Assembly: GCF_003058165.1 (NCBI RefSeq)
Contig: NZ_QBUC01000028.1
Coordinates: forward strand, 1-41,581
Direction: 5' to 3'
Source: Paenisporosarcina sp. OV554
Lineage (GTDB): Bacteria > Bacillota > Bacilli > Bacillales_A > Planococcaceae
Length of the DNA stretch: 41,581 nucleotides
A model generated the notes under the pieces. It did no database searches. It worked only from the letters and a program-made list of their open reading frames with translations, and was not told where the DNA came from. Positions 24,816 through 33,888 of the stretch are shown one piece after another. Each line of letters starts with the position of its first letter. Within the stretch, counting starts at the first letter, position 1. The translations under genes and the position numbers were made by a program.

Positions 24816-25568
24816 TTACTTCGTAAATGGAAATTTCACTTCTACTAATGTTTCATTCTCAATATGTATCATTTTTAATGATGTTACTTGGTCAGCAAAT
24901 ATCAGTTCCAATCGTTTCTGTATGTTTCTCATACCATAGCCCTCATCTTGTAAAGCATATTCTTTTTTTTCATTTATAGGTTCAATGAGATGTGTATTCC
25001 AAACTTCAATGTACATAAACCCGTCCGTTTGGAAAACATTAATTTTCAACATCGATGGACCAATATTTTTCTCGATACCGTGCTTAAAAGCATTTTCCAC
25101 AATCGTTTGTATGACAAACGGAGGTATCAAAGCTTGCTCACAGTTTTCTTCCACTTTTTTCATTACAGTAAGTCGATCTCTGAATCGTAAACGTTGAATT
25201 TCCAAATAATTTTCCACATAAGATAATTCATCTTCTATCTTAATAAGCATTGCATGTGAAATATATTTAAATTTAAAAAATTTAGCCATAACTTCCAAAC
25301 CTTTAATCAGTTCTTCTTTGCGGTCTAAACGTGCCAAGCTTAGCATTGTATTAAGTGTATTGAAAAAGAAGTGTGGTTGAATTTGTTGATTCAACTGATC
25401 ATAATTTGCATGTTGCAATTCTTTTTCTAAGACAAGTTTCGAAGCTTCTTTTTGGAGATTATCAATTTGCCTCTCAAAAATCATAACAAATGAAAGTGTA
25501 AAAGCTCCCACTAAAGGAGCTAATACACAAATTAAGACGTATAATGAAAAAGTTTCTAAAGGCATCAT
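24816..25568 (-). CDS. LytS/YesM-type sensor histidine kinase with minimal membrane anchor, 250 aa
   Basis: Histidine kinase of the His_kinase/LytS class. One hydrophobic segment at residues 8-31 is followed by a short coiled coil (about 32-60), then the H-box with phosphoacceptor His66 in NQQIQPHFFFNTLN, an N-box IVENAFKHGI and a G-box DEGYGMRNIQKRL. Family members usually have a large extracellular sensor or several helices; here only about seven residues precede the helix, so no external ligand site exists in the protein itself. AAGGA stands in front of the ATG. It partners the response regulator just downstream and probably takes its signal from another membrane protein. Confidence 0.92.
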   Translation of the reverse strand: MMPLETFSLYVLICVLAPLVGAFTLSFVMIFERQIDNLQKEASKLVLEKELQHANYDQLNQQIQPHFFFNTLNTMLSLARLDRKEELIKGLEVMAKFFKFKYISHAMLIKIEDELSYVENYLEIQRLRFRDRLTVMKKVEENCEQALIPPFVIQTIVENAFKHGIEKNIGPSMLKINVFQTDGFMYIEVWNTHLIEPINEKKEYALQDEGYGMRNIQKRLELIFADQVTSLKMIHIENETLVEVKFPFTK

Positions 25569-25590
25569 TATATATACGTCCTTTCTTATT

Positions 25591-25614
25591 TAAAATGTAA
25601 TCTATCTCATTTTA
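25591..25614. promoter_or_regulatory. Inverted repeat ahead of the kinase gene
   Basis: TAAAATG and CATTTTA arms (seven pairs) are separated by ten bases, about 23 bases upstream of the kinase start and within the 82-base gap after the ABC operon. It could be a regulator site or a weak stem. There is no T-tract, so it is not a terminator. Confidence 0.3.
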
Positions 25615-25650
25615 ATCATACCAATTAGTGAATAAAAATTCTATTGGGTA

Positions 25651-26649
25651 TTAAGAGGATAATTCTTCAGCATAATGGCAAGCAACAGAATGATTACTCT
25701 CTAATTCTCTTAATTTCGGTTCTTCTTTTCTGCAAAGGTCGGTGGCAAAAGGACAACGTGTATTGAATCTGCAGCCTACAGGTGGATTCAGTGGTGATGG
25801 GACATCTCCTTTCAAAATAATACGGTCTTCCCTCTTTGTTTGATCAGTTACAGGAATAGCTGAAAGTAATGCTTTTGTATACGGATGCAATGGATTATTG
25901 AATAGTGAAGATTTATCAGCAATTTCAACAATCTTCCCTAAATACATAACCATAACTCGATCTGATATATGTCGAACTACACTTAAATCGTGAGAGATAA
26001 ATAAAAACGTAAGATTTAAATCTTTTTGGAGCTTTTTTAGCAAGTTCAAGATTTGAGCGCGAATGGATACATCTAGTGCAGAAACAGCTTCATCACATAT
26101 TATAATTTCAGGATTTACCGCTAGCGCTCTAGCTATTCCAATTCTTTGTCGTTGTCCACCTGAAAATTCATGGGGGTACCTTTCAAGATACTCAGGTCGT
26201 AAACCAACATGTTTCATCAACTCTAACATCCGTGCTTCTCTCTCATTAGGAGGTAGTACCTTTTGAATAGCCATTGCTTCATCTAACATTTGACGAATCG
26301 TTCTTCTTGGATTTAGTGAAGCATAAGGATCCTGGAATATTACTTGAATATCTCCTCTTACTCTCCGAAGTTCTTTTTTGCTCATCTTCGTAAGAGATTC
26401 ATCTTTAAATAAAACGTCTCCCCCTGTGGGTTCATCTAAACGTAAAATTGATCTTCCGGTTGTAGACTTCCCACATCCTGATTCACCGACAATACTTAAC
26501 GTCTCTCCAGGAAAAAGTTCAAAACTAATTCCATCTACAGCTTTGACCACTTGTTTTGCTTGAAAAACCACTTCTCTTTTTAGTGTGAAATGCTGCTTTA
26601 ACTCTGTCACTTTTAGTAGGGGTTTTTTATCTATCATAAGGCTATTCAT
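25651..26649 (-). CDS. Peptide-type ABC transporter ATPase (DppF/OppF-like), 332 aa
   Basis: Cytoplasmic ATPase subunit of the island's importer. Walker [11 protein letters not shown]-loop [13 protein letters not shown] signature FSGGQRQR, Walker [12 protein letters not shown] and H-loop SHDLSVV are all intact. The C-terminal oligo_HPY domain has the Cys motif [14 protein letters not shown], which in OppD/F relatives can bind an iron-sulfur cluster. The start overlaps the upstream ATPase stop by four bases (ATGA), the usual coupling. Last gene of the four-gene transporter block; the kinase gene follows after 82 bases with no terminator, so readthrough is likely. Confidence 0.95.
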   Translation of the reverse strand: MNSLMIDKKPLLKVTELKQHFTLKREVVFQAKQVVKAVDGISFELFPGETLSIVGESGCGKSTTGRSILRLDEPTGGDVLFKDESLTKMSKKELRRVRGDIQVIFQDPYASLNPRRTIRQMLDEAMAIQKVLPPNEREARMLELMKHVGLRPEYLERYPHEFSGGQRQRIGIARALAVNPEIIICDEAVSALDVSIRAQILNLLKKLQKDLNLTFLFISHDLSVVRHISDRVMVMYLGKIVEIADKSSLFNNPLHPYTKALLSAIPVTDQTKREDRIILKGDVPSPLNPPVGCRFNTRCPFATDLCRKEEPKLRELESNHSVACHYAEELSS

Positions 26650-27659
26650 GTTGTCACCAACTCTTTTGTTAAACTAACTTGCCATTCATTCGTATACTTC
26701 CAACATCTTACTTTACTTTCTTCATCATACTGGATTAAGTCTGGTTGTTTTTCACTACAAATACTTCTCGCAAATGGACATCTTTCAGCAAAACGACACC
26801 CTTCCGGATAATCATATGGACTTGGTACGGTCCCTTCAATAATTTGAAGTTCATCTTGGTCTTCATACAATTTCGGAAGAGACCCTATTAACCCTTGGGT
26901 ATAAGGATGAAGAGGATTTTTAAATAACTCAGCAGTGTTTTGGTGCTCGACAATTTGCCCAGCATACATGACCGCAACTTGATCGCACATTTCTGCTACT
27001 ACACCTAAATCATGTGTAATAAAAATAATTCCCATTCCAATTTTCCGTTGGAGGTCCTTCATTATTTCTAGTATTTGCGCTTGAATTGTAACATCTAGTG
27101 CCGTTGTGGGTTCATCCGCTATTAGAACTTCCGGTGTGCATGCTAATGCCATGGCAATCATGACTCGCTGCCTCATACCACCACTTAGTTGAAATGGTTC
27201 TTGTTTCGCTCTTTTCTCTGGCGAAGGGATTCCTACTAATCCAATCATTTCTACTGATTTAGCCCAAGCAGCCTTTTTAGATAAACCTTGATGTAATCGC
27301 AATGCCTCTGCAATTTGTTCTCCTACGGGAATAACTGGATTCAAACTGGTCATCGGTTCCTGAAATATCATTGAAATTCGATTTCCCCTAATTTTTCGCA
27401 ATTCCGCATTAGGCATGGTAACTAAATTCTTGCCATTCAATAAAACTTCACCGTCTACAATTTTTCCTGGTGGAGATGGGATTAGTCTTAATATAGATAA
27501 AGATGTCATTGATTTACCACATCCTGATTCCCCGACAATCCCAAGAGTTTCTCCTTTTCTTAATACAAAATCGACTCCGTCAACAGCTTTTGCTATTCCT
27601 TTACTCGAAATAAAGTGTGTTTTTAAGTTCTTCACCTCTAAGACAACATCATTACTCAT
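26646..27659 (-). CDS. Peptide-type ABC transporter ATPase (DppD/OppD-like), 337 aa
   Basis: Second ATPase of the heterodimer. Walker [13 protein letters not shown]-loop [10 protein letters not shown], signature [13 protein letters not shown], Walker [12 protein letters not shown] and H-loop THDLGVV are intact, and the C-terminal oligo_HPY motif has [14 protein letters not shown]. It would energise uptake through the two permeases encoded just upstream. The ATG has AGGAGG eight bases upstream, inside the end of the permease gene. It ends in an ATGA overlap with the next ATPase gene. Confidence 0.95.
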   Translation of the reverse strand: MSNDVVLEVKNLKTHFISSKGIAKAVDGVDFVLRKGETLGIVGESGCGKSMTSLSILRLIPSPPGKIVDGEVLLNGKNLVTMPNAELRKIRGNRISMIFQEPMTSLNPVIPVGEQIAEALRLHQGLSKKAAWAKSVEMIGLVGIPSPEKRAKQEPFQLSGGMRQRVMIAMALACTPEVLIADEPTTALDVTIQAQILEIMKDLQRKIGMGIIFITHDLGVVAEMCDQVAVMYAGQIVEHQNTAELFKNPLHPYTQGLIGSLPKLYEDQDELQIIEGTVPSPYDYPEGCRFAERCPFARSICSEKQPDLIQYDEESKVRCWKYTNEWQVSLTKELVTT

Positions 27660-27671
27660 GGCTTATACCTC

Positions 27672-28592
27672 CTAGTTTAAATCGATTCGTTTATTGAAAA
27701 CTCTGTACAAAGTATCAACTAGTAGATTCACGAAGACAAAAACTAGAGAGGCTACCAAAACGCCACCTTGTACCATTGGAATATCTCTCGTTCGAATTGA
27801 ATCGACAATCATTCTCCCTAATCCATTAATAGCAAATACGGATTCTACTAATACAGTTCCTCCAAGTAAGCCCCCAAACTGTAAACCTACAACCGTAATG
27901 ACGGGGATTAATGCATTTCTTAGAGCATGTTTGTAAATAATTACGTGTTCTTTAAGTCCCTTTGCCCGTGCTGTACGAATATAGTCTTGCCCAACAACTT
28001 CTAACATACTTGATCGAGTCATACGTGCAACAATAGCTGCTCCTCCTGCCCCAAGTGTGATAGCCGGTAAAACGATATGAGCCATGCTATCCCACCCTGC
28101 GACAGGTAGCCACTGCAACTTAATAGAGAATATATACATAAGTAATAAACCTAACCAGAAACTTGGAAGAGATATACCTAACAGCGCTACGAGCATAACT
28201 CCGATATCAGAGAATGAATACGGTTTTACTGCTGAGATAATACCAGCTATCAACCCTAGAACTACCGTAATGAGAATACTGAAAAAAGCCAGTTCCATGG
28301 TTATGGGTAAACGAATCATAATCTCTTCCAATACAGGCTGATTATTTTTTAATGAATGACCTAAATCACCTTGAAAAATATTTCCAATATACGAAAAATA
28401 CTGTTCATGGAGTGGTTTATTTAATCCTAAGTCTTCTCTCAATTCCTCAACTGTTTCTTTAGATGCCCCTTCTCCAGCTAAAATAACAGCTGAATCTCCT
28501 GGAACCATTTGCATAATGAGAAATACCACTAAGGTAACACCCAAGATGACCGGAACAATTTGCATTAATCGCTTTAATATAAAAAAGATCAT
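27672..28592 (-). CDS. Peptide-type ABC transporter permease (DppB/OppB-like), 306 aa
   Basis: Membrane subunit with about six helices. It starts with the family-typical hydrophobic stretch IPVILGVTLVVFLIMQM-like, then PGD (residues about 31-33), and has the EAA coupling loop around YIRTARAKGLKEHVIIYKHA, which docks on the ATPases. Its C-terminus ends DTLYRVFNKRIDLN, typical for DppB. AAAAGGAGG precedes the start. It lies 14 bases after the other permease gene, so they are in one operon. Confidence 0.95.
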   Translation of the reverse strand: MIFFILKRLMQIVPVILGVTLVVFLIMQMVPGDSAVILAGEGASKETVEELREDLGLNKPLHEQYFSYIGNIFQGDLGHSLKNNQPVLEEIMIRLPITMELAFFSILITVVLGLIAGIISAVKPYSFSDIGVMLVALLGISLPSFWLGLLLMYIFSIKLQWLPVAGWDSMAHIVLPAITLGAGGAAIVARMTRSSMLEVVGQDYIRTARAKGLKEHVIIYKHALRNALIPVITVVGLQFGGLLGGTVLVESVFAINGLGRMIVDSIRTRDIPMVQGGVLVASLVFVFVNLLVDTLYRVFNKRIDLN

Positions 28593-28606
28593 GAGTATTC
28601 CTCCTT

Positions 28607-29509
28607 TTATTTTTTCATTCTTGGATCTAAAGCATCACGCAAACCGTCCCCAAACAAGTTAAAACCTAATACTAATATCGAAATCATGATACCAGGGAAA
28701 ATCGCCATATAAGGTGCGCTAAATATAAAGTCACGTCCACTAGATAACATTGCTCCCCATTCAGGCGATGGGGGCTGTGCACCTAAACCTAAAAAGGATA
28801 ATCCTGCTGCTGATAGAATGGCTGTCGCCAGTCTCATAGAACCTTGTACAATAATGGGCGACAATATATTAGGGAAAATATGACGAAATATAATAATGAA
28901 ATCATTAGCTCCTAATGTTCTAATTGCATCAATATATTCTAATTGCTTAACTTCCATCGTTGACCCTCGTACAATTCTTGCAAATAAAGGAATAGAGAAT
29001 ACCCCTACAGCAATTGTTACATTTATTAAACTAGGACCCAGTGCACTAATAATTGCTAATGCTAATAGAATTCCTGGGAATGCTAGCATGACATCTAAAC
29101 TTCTACTGATGATTGTGTCCACCCATTTACCGTAATATCCCGCGATTAAACCAAGAAGAATTCCAAAAAATGCTCCGAAAAATACAGAAGAAAAACCAAC
29201 GCCCAACGATAAGCGTGAGCCGTAAAGGATTCGACTAAGAATGTCGCGTCCTTTGTCGTCTGTACCCATCCAATGTGCAAACGATGGAGATTGTAATTTC
29301 TCTTGCAAATTAATGGTATAAGGATCATAAGGAGCTAGTACAGGTGCTAATAACGTCATTGATATGTATAGAAGTATGATGATACCGCCTACAACAGCTG
29401 CCTTGTTTTGACCGATACTTGAATAGAAAGATTTTCGTTTCTCTCTACGAACTTGCCTTCTTGCTAGCATCAAATCTGCTGTTTCTACTATAGATGTGTT
29501 AACAGTCAT
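28607..29509 (-). CDS. Peptide-type ABC transporter permease (DppC/OppC-like), 300 aa
   Basis: First gene of the transporter operon. The cytoplasmic N-terminus (about 38 residues) is followed by the OppC_N-type helix and the conserved segment HWMGTDDKGRDILSRILYGS, then about five more helices, with the EAA loop around YIDAIRTLGANDFIIIFRHI. It forms the translocation pore with the DppB-like subunit. The ATG has CGAGGAGG nine bases upstream. Transcription must start in the 196-base region shared with the divergent binding protein. Confidence 0.95.
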   Translation of the reverse strand: MTVNTSIVETADLMLARRQVRREKRKSFYSSIGQNKAAVVGGIIILLYISMTLLAPVLAPYDPYTINLQEKLQSPSFAHWMGTDDKGRDILSRILYGSRLSLGVGFSSVFFGAFFGILLGLIAGYYGKWVDTIISRSLDVMLAFPGILLALAIISALGPSLINVTIAVGVFSIPLFARIVRGSTMEVKQLEYIDAIRTLGANDFIIIFRHIFPNILSPIIVQGSMRLATAILSAAGLSFLGLGAQPPSPEWGAMLSSGRDFIFSAPYMAIFPGIMISILVLGFNLFGDGLRDALDPRMKK

Positions 29510-29705
29510 TTATTAAACCTCCTCGTTTTATCCTTTTCGTTTATAAGGTAATTTCAAGATAGATAAAAAGAGAAGGAATGTAAATACAAATAGAGAGAGT
29601 AGTCAAAAAATTTAAAAAACAAGTCAATATCGTGTAAATATGTTCTTTTTCTTTTCTTTATAATTCAATTTAGAAGTACAAATAAATTGTTGGAGGGGAA
29701 AGTTA
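29510..29705. promoter_or_regulatory. Divergent regulatory region between permease operon and binding-protein gene
   Basis: A 196-base AT-rich spacer that must carry back-to-back promoters. On the plus strand a TATAAT at 29659-29664 is a good -10 about 40 bases before the start codon, but no good -35 stands at the right distance, which would fit a promoter needing an activator such as the AraC-type response regulator (inference). I see no terminator or riboswitch. Confidence 0.4.
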
Positions 29706-31280
29706 ATGAAGAAGGTTCGATGGATTCAATTTATTTCATTACTATCAATATTGATGCTTCTGATGCAAGCGTGTTCTACTGGTTCATCAGAAGAAAAAGA
29801 CAACAAGGACGACAATAACTCAGCTAGTAATTCTGAAAATGGCGGGATTCTAAAAATTGTTCGTCTATCAGATGCAACTGGTCTTGATCCTCATTTCATA
29901 ACGGATATTCCTTCAGCTAATATCGTTCATGGCAAAGTGTATGAAACGCTCGTTGCTTTTGACAAAGATATGAAGATTACACCACGTCTAGCAAAGGAAT
30001 GGGAACAAACAGACGAGTTAACATGGGAATTTACTTTACAAGAGGGCATTATATTCCATGATGGAACATCTTTTAATGCAGAAGCTGTAAAAATAACGCT
30101 CGAAAGATTGTTAGATCCTGCAACCGGGTCACCACAAAAAGATAAACTAGGTATGATTTCAGAAGTAATCGCTAAAGACGATACACATTTGACGATTAAA
30201 TTGTCCGAGCCTTATGCTCCATTGCTTTCCATACTAGCTAGTAATGAAGGTAGTATTATTAGTCCAAAATCAATTAAAGAAACACCTGATGAATTAGCTA
30301 CGCATCCAGTAGGAACAGGACCTTTCATTTTTGATTCTTGGAAATCCGGACAACAAATTACTTTAAATAAAAACGAAGAATATTGGGGCGAAAAAGTTAA
30401 GATTGATAGCGTTGAATTTAAAGTTATTCCTGAAGATGCTACGCGTCTTGCAATGATTGAAAGCGGTGAAGCACACATTTCTGATCAGGTTCCTGTAACA
30501 GAAATTGATAGAATCGAAAATTCGGATACTCTAAACCTTTTCAGAACGGACGGATTGGCTGTTGAATATGTAGGCTTCAACACCACAAAAGCACCTTTTG
30601 ACAATGTTCTAGTGCGTCAAGCAGTTAGTTATGCAATCGAAAGAGAAGCTATTATTGAAGGTGTTTACAACGACATTGGAACACTGGCAAATGTAGCGAT
30701 GAGCCCAAAAGTTTTTGGTTACAGCAAAGATGTGAAAGCCTATCCATATGACTTCAATAAAGCTAAAGCATTACTGAAAGAAGCTGGATTAGAAAACGGA
30801 ATTAAAATCAAACTGTTAACGAGCGACCGAAAAGAACGCATTAATATGGCTGAAGTTATTCAATCCCAGCTAAAAGGTGTGGGTGTTGATGTAGAAATTC
30901 AAGTTATGGAATATGGTTCATATATCGAACAAGTAGATAGTGGAGAGCATCAAATGTTTATAGGTGGTTGGGGTAATGCTACAGGTGATGGCGACTACAA
31001 TCAGTATAATTTGTTCCACTCTAATTCTATTGGTTCTCCCGGAAACCATTTCTATTACCAAAACCCTGCTGTCGACAAACTAATTGAACAAGGCCGAGTT
31101 GAAACTGATGCCAATAAACGACTAGAAATTTACGAACAATCGATGCAAATCGAAATGGATGATGCCGTTTATGTTCCAATAAGAAACTATGAACATTTAG
31201 CAGTTTACAATAATAATGTTGAAAACTTTTGGTTAGACGCTTCAAATTACCTGATTTTGAATGAAGTAACAGTAAAATAA
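29706..31280 (+). CDS. Peptide-type ABC transporter binding lipoprotein (SBP family 5), 524 aa, copy B
   Basis: Paralogue of the protein at 21200, and the one placed divergently to the permease operon, so probably the main receptor. The signal peptide has lipobox LLMQAC (Cys about residue 23) and is followed by a Ser/Asn/Glu-rich linker. Class motifs: TGLDPHFITDIP, WEFTLQEGIIFHDGT, AVEYVGFNTTKAPFDN and GNATGDGDYNQYNLFHS. GGAGGGG precedes the ATG by about six bases. It is followed after 57 bases, containing a stem-loop, by two amidohydrolase genes on the same strand, which links uptake to enzymatic conversion. Confidence 0.95.
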   Translation: MKKVRWIQFISLLSILMLLMQACSTGSSEEKDNKDDNNSASNSENGGILKIVRLSDATGLDPHFITDIPSANIVHGKVYETLVAFDKDMKITPRLAKEWEQTDELTWEFTLQEGIIFHDGTSFNAEAVKITLERLLDPATGSPQKDKLGMISEVIAKDDTHLTIKLSEPYAPLLSILASNEGSIISPKSIKETPDELATHPVGTGPFIFDSWKSGQQITLNKNEEYWGEKVKIDSVEFKVIPEDATRLAMIESGEAHISDQVPVTEIDRIENSDTLNLFRTDGLAVEYVGFNTTKAPFDNVLVRQAVSYAIEREAIIEGVYNDIGTLANVAMSPKVFGYSKDVKAYPYDFNKAKALLKEAGLENGIKIKLLTSDRKERINMAEVIQSQLKGVGVDVEIQVMEYGSYIEQVDSGEHQMFIGGWGNATGDGDYNQYNLFHSNSIGSPGNHFYYQNPAVDKLIEQGRVETDANKRLEIYEQSMQIEMDDAVYVPIRNYEHLAVYNNNVENFWLDASNYLILNEVTVK

Positions 31281-31289
31281 TTAGGATAA

Positions 31290-31310
31290 GAGACTGTTTT
31301 TTACAGTCTC
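31290..31310 (+). terminator. Intergenic stem-loop after the binding-protein gene
   Basis: GAGACTG and CAGTCTC pair around a seven-base U-rich loop. No T-tract follows the stem, so full termination is unlikely. Such stems often protect the 3' end of highly expressed binding-protein mRNA while letting part of the transcripts continue into the enzymes. Confidence 0.5.
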
Positions 31311-31337
31311 TATCATCCAATTGGGAGGTCAAATTAA

Positions 31338-32579
31338 ATGAAGTCTCTTCTTATTAAAAATGCATTACTTGAAACTGGTTTTACTTATGAAAATTCACGT
31401 GCAGTCCATACTGAAACAGAATTATTTGATGTATTAATACAAGATGGGAAAATTACTGAAGTTGGAAAAGATATTCAGTTTTTAGACTGTGAAGTGTTAG
31501 AGGCTAATGGGAAACTGTTAATGCCTGCTTTTAGAGAGATGCACATTCATGTCGATAAAACTTATTTTGGTGGCCCTTGGAAAGCCTGTAAACCTATCAC
31601 AAATGGCATCCTTACAAGGATTGAAGAAGAACAAATATTATTACCCGCCCAACTTCCTTTTGCTCAAGAACGAGCTGAAACTATGATTAAATGGTTAATT
31701 TCTCAAGGTCACACTCATATTCGTTCTCACTGCAATGTAGATCCTCAAATTGGAACGAAACATATAGAAATCACTCAAGAAGCTTTCAATCAGTTTGAAG
31801 ATCAAGTTACATACGAGATTGTTGCTTTTCCACAACACGGCTTATTACGCTCAAACGTTGAACCTTTAATTCGTGAAGCCATGCGAATGGGCGCAACATT
31901 AGTTGGTGGACTTGATCCCTCTGTAATTGACCGTGATATCGATCGTTCCTTAAACCTAACGATGGATATTGCAGTGGAATCTGGAAAAGGCATAGACATG
32001 CATATCCATGATCCAAACTCTTTAGGCGCTTTTGAATTTTATAAATTAGCAGAGCTAACAAAACAAGCTAACAAAGTAGGACAAGTTACCATTAGTCATG
32101 CTATAGCTTTAGGAGATTTACAAGGTAAGGAACTAGAAGAGCTCGTAGCTGTACTTAACGAAGCTAAGATTGATGTTACCTCAACTGTACCAATTAATCG
32201 GCCAACTATTCCAATCCCATATTTACATGAAAATGGAGTACCTGTTTCACTTGGTCACGACAGCTTGACTGATCACTGGTCCCCCTTTGGCACTGGGGAT
32301 ACAGTTGAAAAATTAAGTATGTTAGCTCAAAGATTCAAATTTATAGATGAGTATTCATTAAATCGTTGTTGGAAATATGCATCGGGAGGAATTATGCCTC
32401 TTAGTGATACTGGTGAAAGAGTATGGCCTCAGAAAGGGGATCTCGCAAATGTTCTTCTTCTTGATGCGGTCTGCTCTGCTCAAGCAATTGCAAGACAACG
32501 CCCTATTACGCATGTTATTTCTAAAGGGAGCCTTGTCTATAAAAATGAGGATGTTCTAATGAAGGAGGGAACAAAATGA
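31338..32579 (+). CDS. Cytosine-deaminase-like amidohydrolase, 413 aa, paralogue 1
   Basis: Metal-dependent hydrolase of the amidohydrolase superfamily, closest in layout to CodA-type deaminases. The small N-terminal beta part (about 1-60) is followed by the TIM barrel: metal motif MHIHVDKT (about residue 68), VDPQIGTKH region, VAFPQHGLL, GGLDPS, MHIHDPNS, ISHAIALGD and GHDSLTDHWSPFGTGD. Compared with CodA HCDE, the loop reads HIHD, so the catalytic Glu is replaced by Asp. GGGAGG precedes the ATG. It overlaps the second paralogue by four bases. The substrate is probably a small cyclic amidine or amide brought in by the ABC transporter; cytosine itself is doubtful. Confidence 0.88.
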   Translation: MKSLLIKNALLETGFTYENSRAVHTETELFDVLIQDGKITEVGKDIQFLDCEVLEANGKLLMPAFREMHIHVDKTYFGGPWKACKPITNGILTRIEEEQILLPAQLPFAQERAETMIKWLISQGHTHIRSHCNVDPQIGTKHIEITQEAFNQFEDQVTYEIVAFPQHGLLRSNVEPLIREAMRMGATLVGGLDPSVIDRDIDRSLNLTMDIAVESGKGIDMHIHDPNSLGAFEFYKLAELTKQANKVGQVTISHAIALGDLQGKELEELVAVLNEAKIDVTSTVPINRPTIPIPYLHENGVPVSLGHDSLTDHWSPFGTGDTVEKLSMLAQRFKFIDEYSLNRCWKYASGGIMPLSDTGERVWPQKGDLANVLLLDAVCSAQAIARQRPITHVISKGSLVYKNEDVLMKEGTK

Positions 32580-33793
32580 GTAAGGTAAAATGGCTTTCTA
32601 ATGTGAAGTTAGAGACTGGTGAGAGAATGTTAGACAATGGAACAGTAGAAACTGAAACTGCACTTTTTCACCTTAAAATCGAAAATGGTAAGATTGTTGA
32701 ACAATTAAGAGGGAATGAAAAAATTCCTGTTGGACAAGAAGTTATTGATATGAAACAAAAATTGGCGGTACCTACGTTTAAAGAAATGCATAATCATTTA
32801 GATAAAACCTATATGACACTGGATTGGAAAGCTTGTATACCTGTTTCAAATTTAAAAGAAAGATTAGCCTTTGAGGCCGCTGAGTTAACTTCTCTTTCTG
32901 ACACTGCTCAACAAAGAGCAACGAAAATGATAGAGGCTCTTCTCGAAAAAGGTTCAACTCATATTCGAACACATGTGAACATCGACCCTTATATTGGGCT
33001 GAAAAATTTAGAAGGCGTAACGGCAGCGCTTGAGACGTTTAAAGGCAAAGTGACTGCTGATATAATTGCTTTTCCACAACATGGACTTTTACGTGAATCC
33101 GTTCCCTCACTCATGCGGGAAGCTATGAGAAGCGGAGCGACCATGGTCGGAGGACTGGATCCAGCAGGAATTGATAACGCAATTGAAAAATCATTATTTG
33201 AAACGATGGATATTGCAACAGAATTTAATGCAGATGTGGATATTCACCTCCATGATGGTGGTTTCGTAGGATATTATACAGCAGACAAATGGATCGACAT
33301 CGTCGAAGATGCCAACTATAAAGGGCGAACTGCTTTAAGTCATTCCTTCTGCTTAGGTGATATTCCAGTTCCTCAGCAAGAGTTAGTGGCAACCCGCCTT
33401 GCTGAACAAGATGTTGCCATTATGTCTACTATTCCTATTAATCTCGGTAGAATTATTCCGCCTATCGATCTTTTAGATGCCCATGGTGTAAAAGTTCATT
33501 TCGGTTGCGATGGTTTTTATGATTCTTGGAGCCCATACGGAACTGGAGATGTACTGGAAAAAGCTACTCGTTTTTGTGAACTGACACGCAAGATTGATGA
33601 AAAATCACTTAGAAATTCACTTAAATGGGTTACTGGTGGAATTGTTGCTTTAAATGATGACGGGCAAAAGGTCTGGCCAAATATTCAAGACGATGCAAGT
33701 TTCGTATTTTTTGATGCTGTATCTTCAGCAGAAGTTGTTGCCAGAAAACCAAATAACCGCTTAATTATGGTAATGGGTGAATTATTATCATGA
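32576..33793 (+). CDS. Cytosine-deaminase-like amidohydrolase, 405 aa, paralogue 2
   Basis: Second amidohydrolase, co-translated with the first (ATGA overlap, AAGGAGGG site). Same order of motifs: MHNHLDKTYM, HVNIDPYIG, IAFPQHGLL, GGLDPAGID, DIHLHDGGFVG, LSHSFCLGD and GCDGFYDSWSPYGTGD. It also has Asp in place of the CodA Glu, and here the Gly-His-Asp before the last metal ligand is Gly-Cys-Asp. The two proteins are clearly diverged, so they may act on successive intermediates, on two isomers, or form a hetero-oligomer; this cannot be decided from sequence. A strong terminator follows. Confidence 0.88.
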   Translation: MSKVKWLSNVKLETGERMLDNGTVETETALFHLKIENGKIVEQLRGNEKIPVGQEVIDMKQKLAVPTFKEMHNHLDKTYMTLDWKACIPVSNLKERLAFEAAELTSLSDTAQQRATKMIEALLEKGSTHIRTHVNIDPYIGLKNLEGVTAALETFKGKVTADIIAFPQHGLLRESVPSLMREAMRSGATMVGGLDPAGIDNAIEKSLFETMDIATEFNADVDIHLHDGGFVGYYTADKWIDIVEDANYKGRTALSHSFCLGDIPVPQQELVATRLAEQDVAIMSTIPINLGRIIPPIDLLDAHGVKVHFGCDGFYDSWSPYGTGDVLEKATRFCELTRKIDEKSLRNSLKWVTGGIVALNDDGQKVWPNIQDDASFVFFDAVSSAEVVARKPNNRLIMVMGELLS

Positions 33794-33809
33794 CACCCGA
33801 ATTACTTTA

Positions 33810-33857
33810 AAATGAAAAAGGGAAAGAGTCCCCCTCTCTTTCTCTTTTTCATTTTTC
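33810..33857 (+). terminator. Terminator of the amidohydrolase operon
   Basis: AAATGAAAAAGGGAAAGAG and CTCTCTTTCTCTTTTTCATTT form a long stem around CCCC, ending in T's, 17 bases after the stop codon. Confidence 0.85.
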
Positions 33858-33888
33858 ATCCCACTGAAGGGTAGGAATTATATACGTT

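Noticed and set aside
31290-31310. Full rho-independent terminator between binding protein and amidohydrolases
   Set aside because: No T-tract after the stem; more likely an mRNA-stabilising or partial stop structure.
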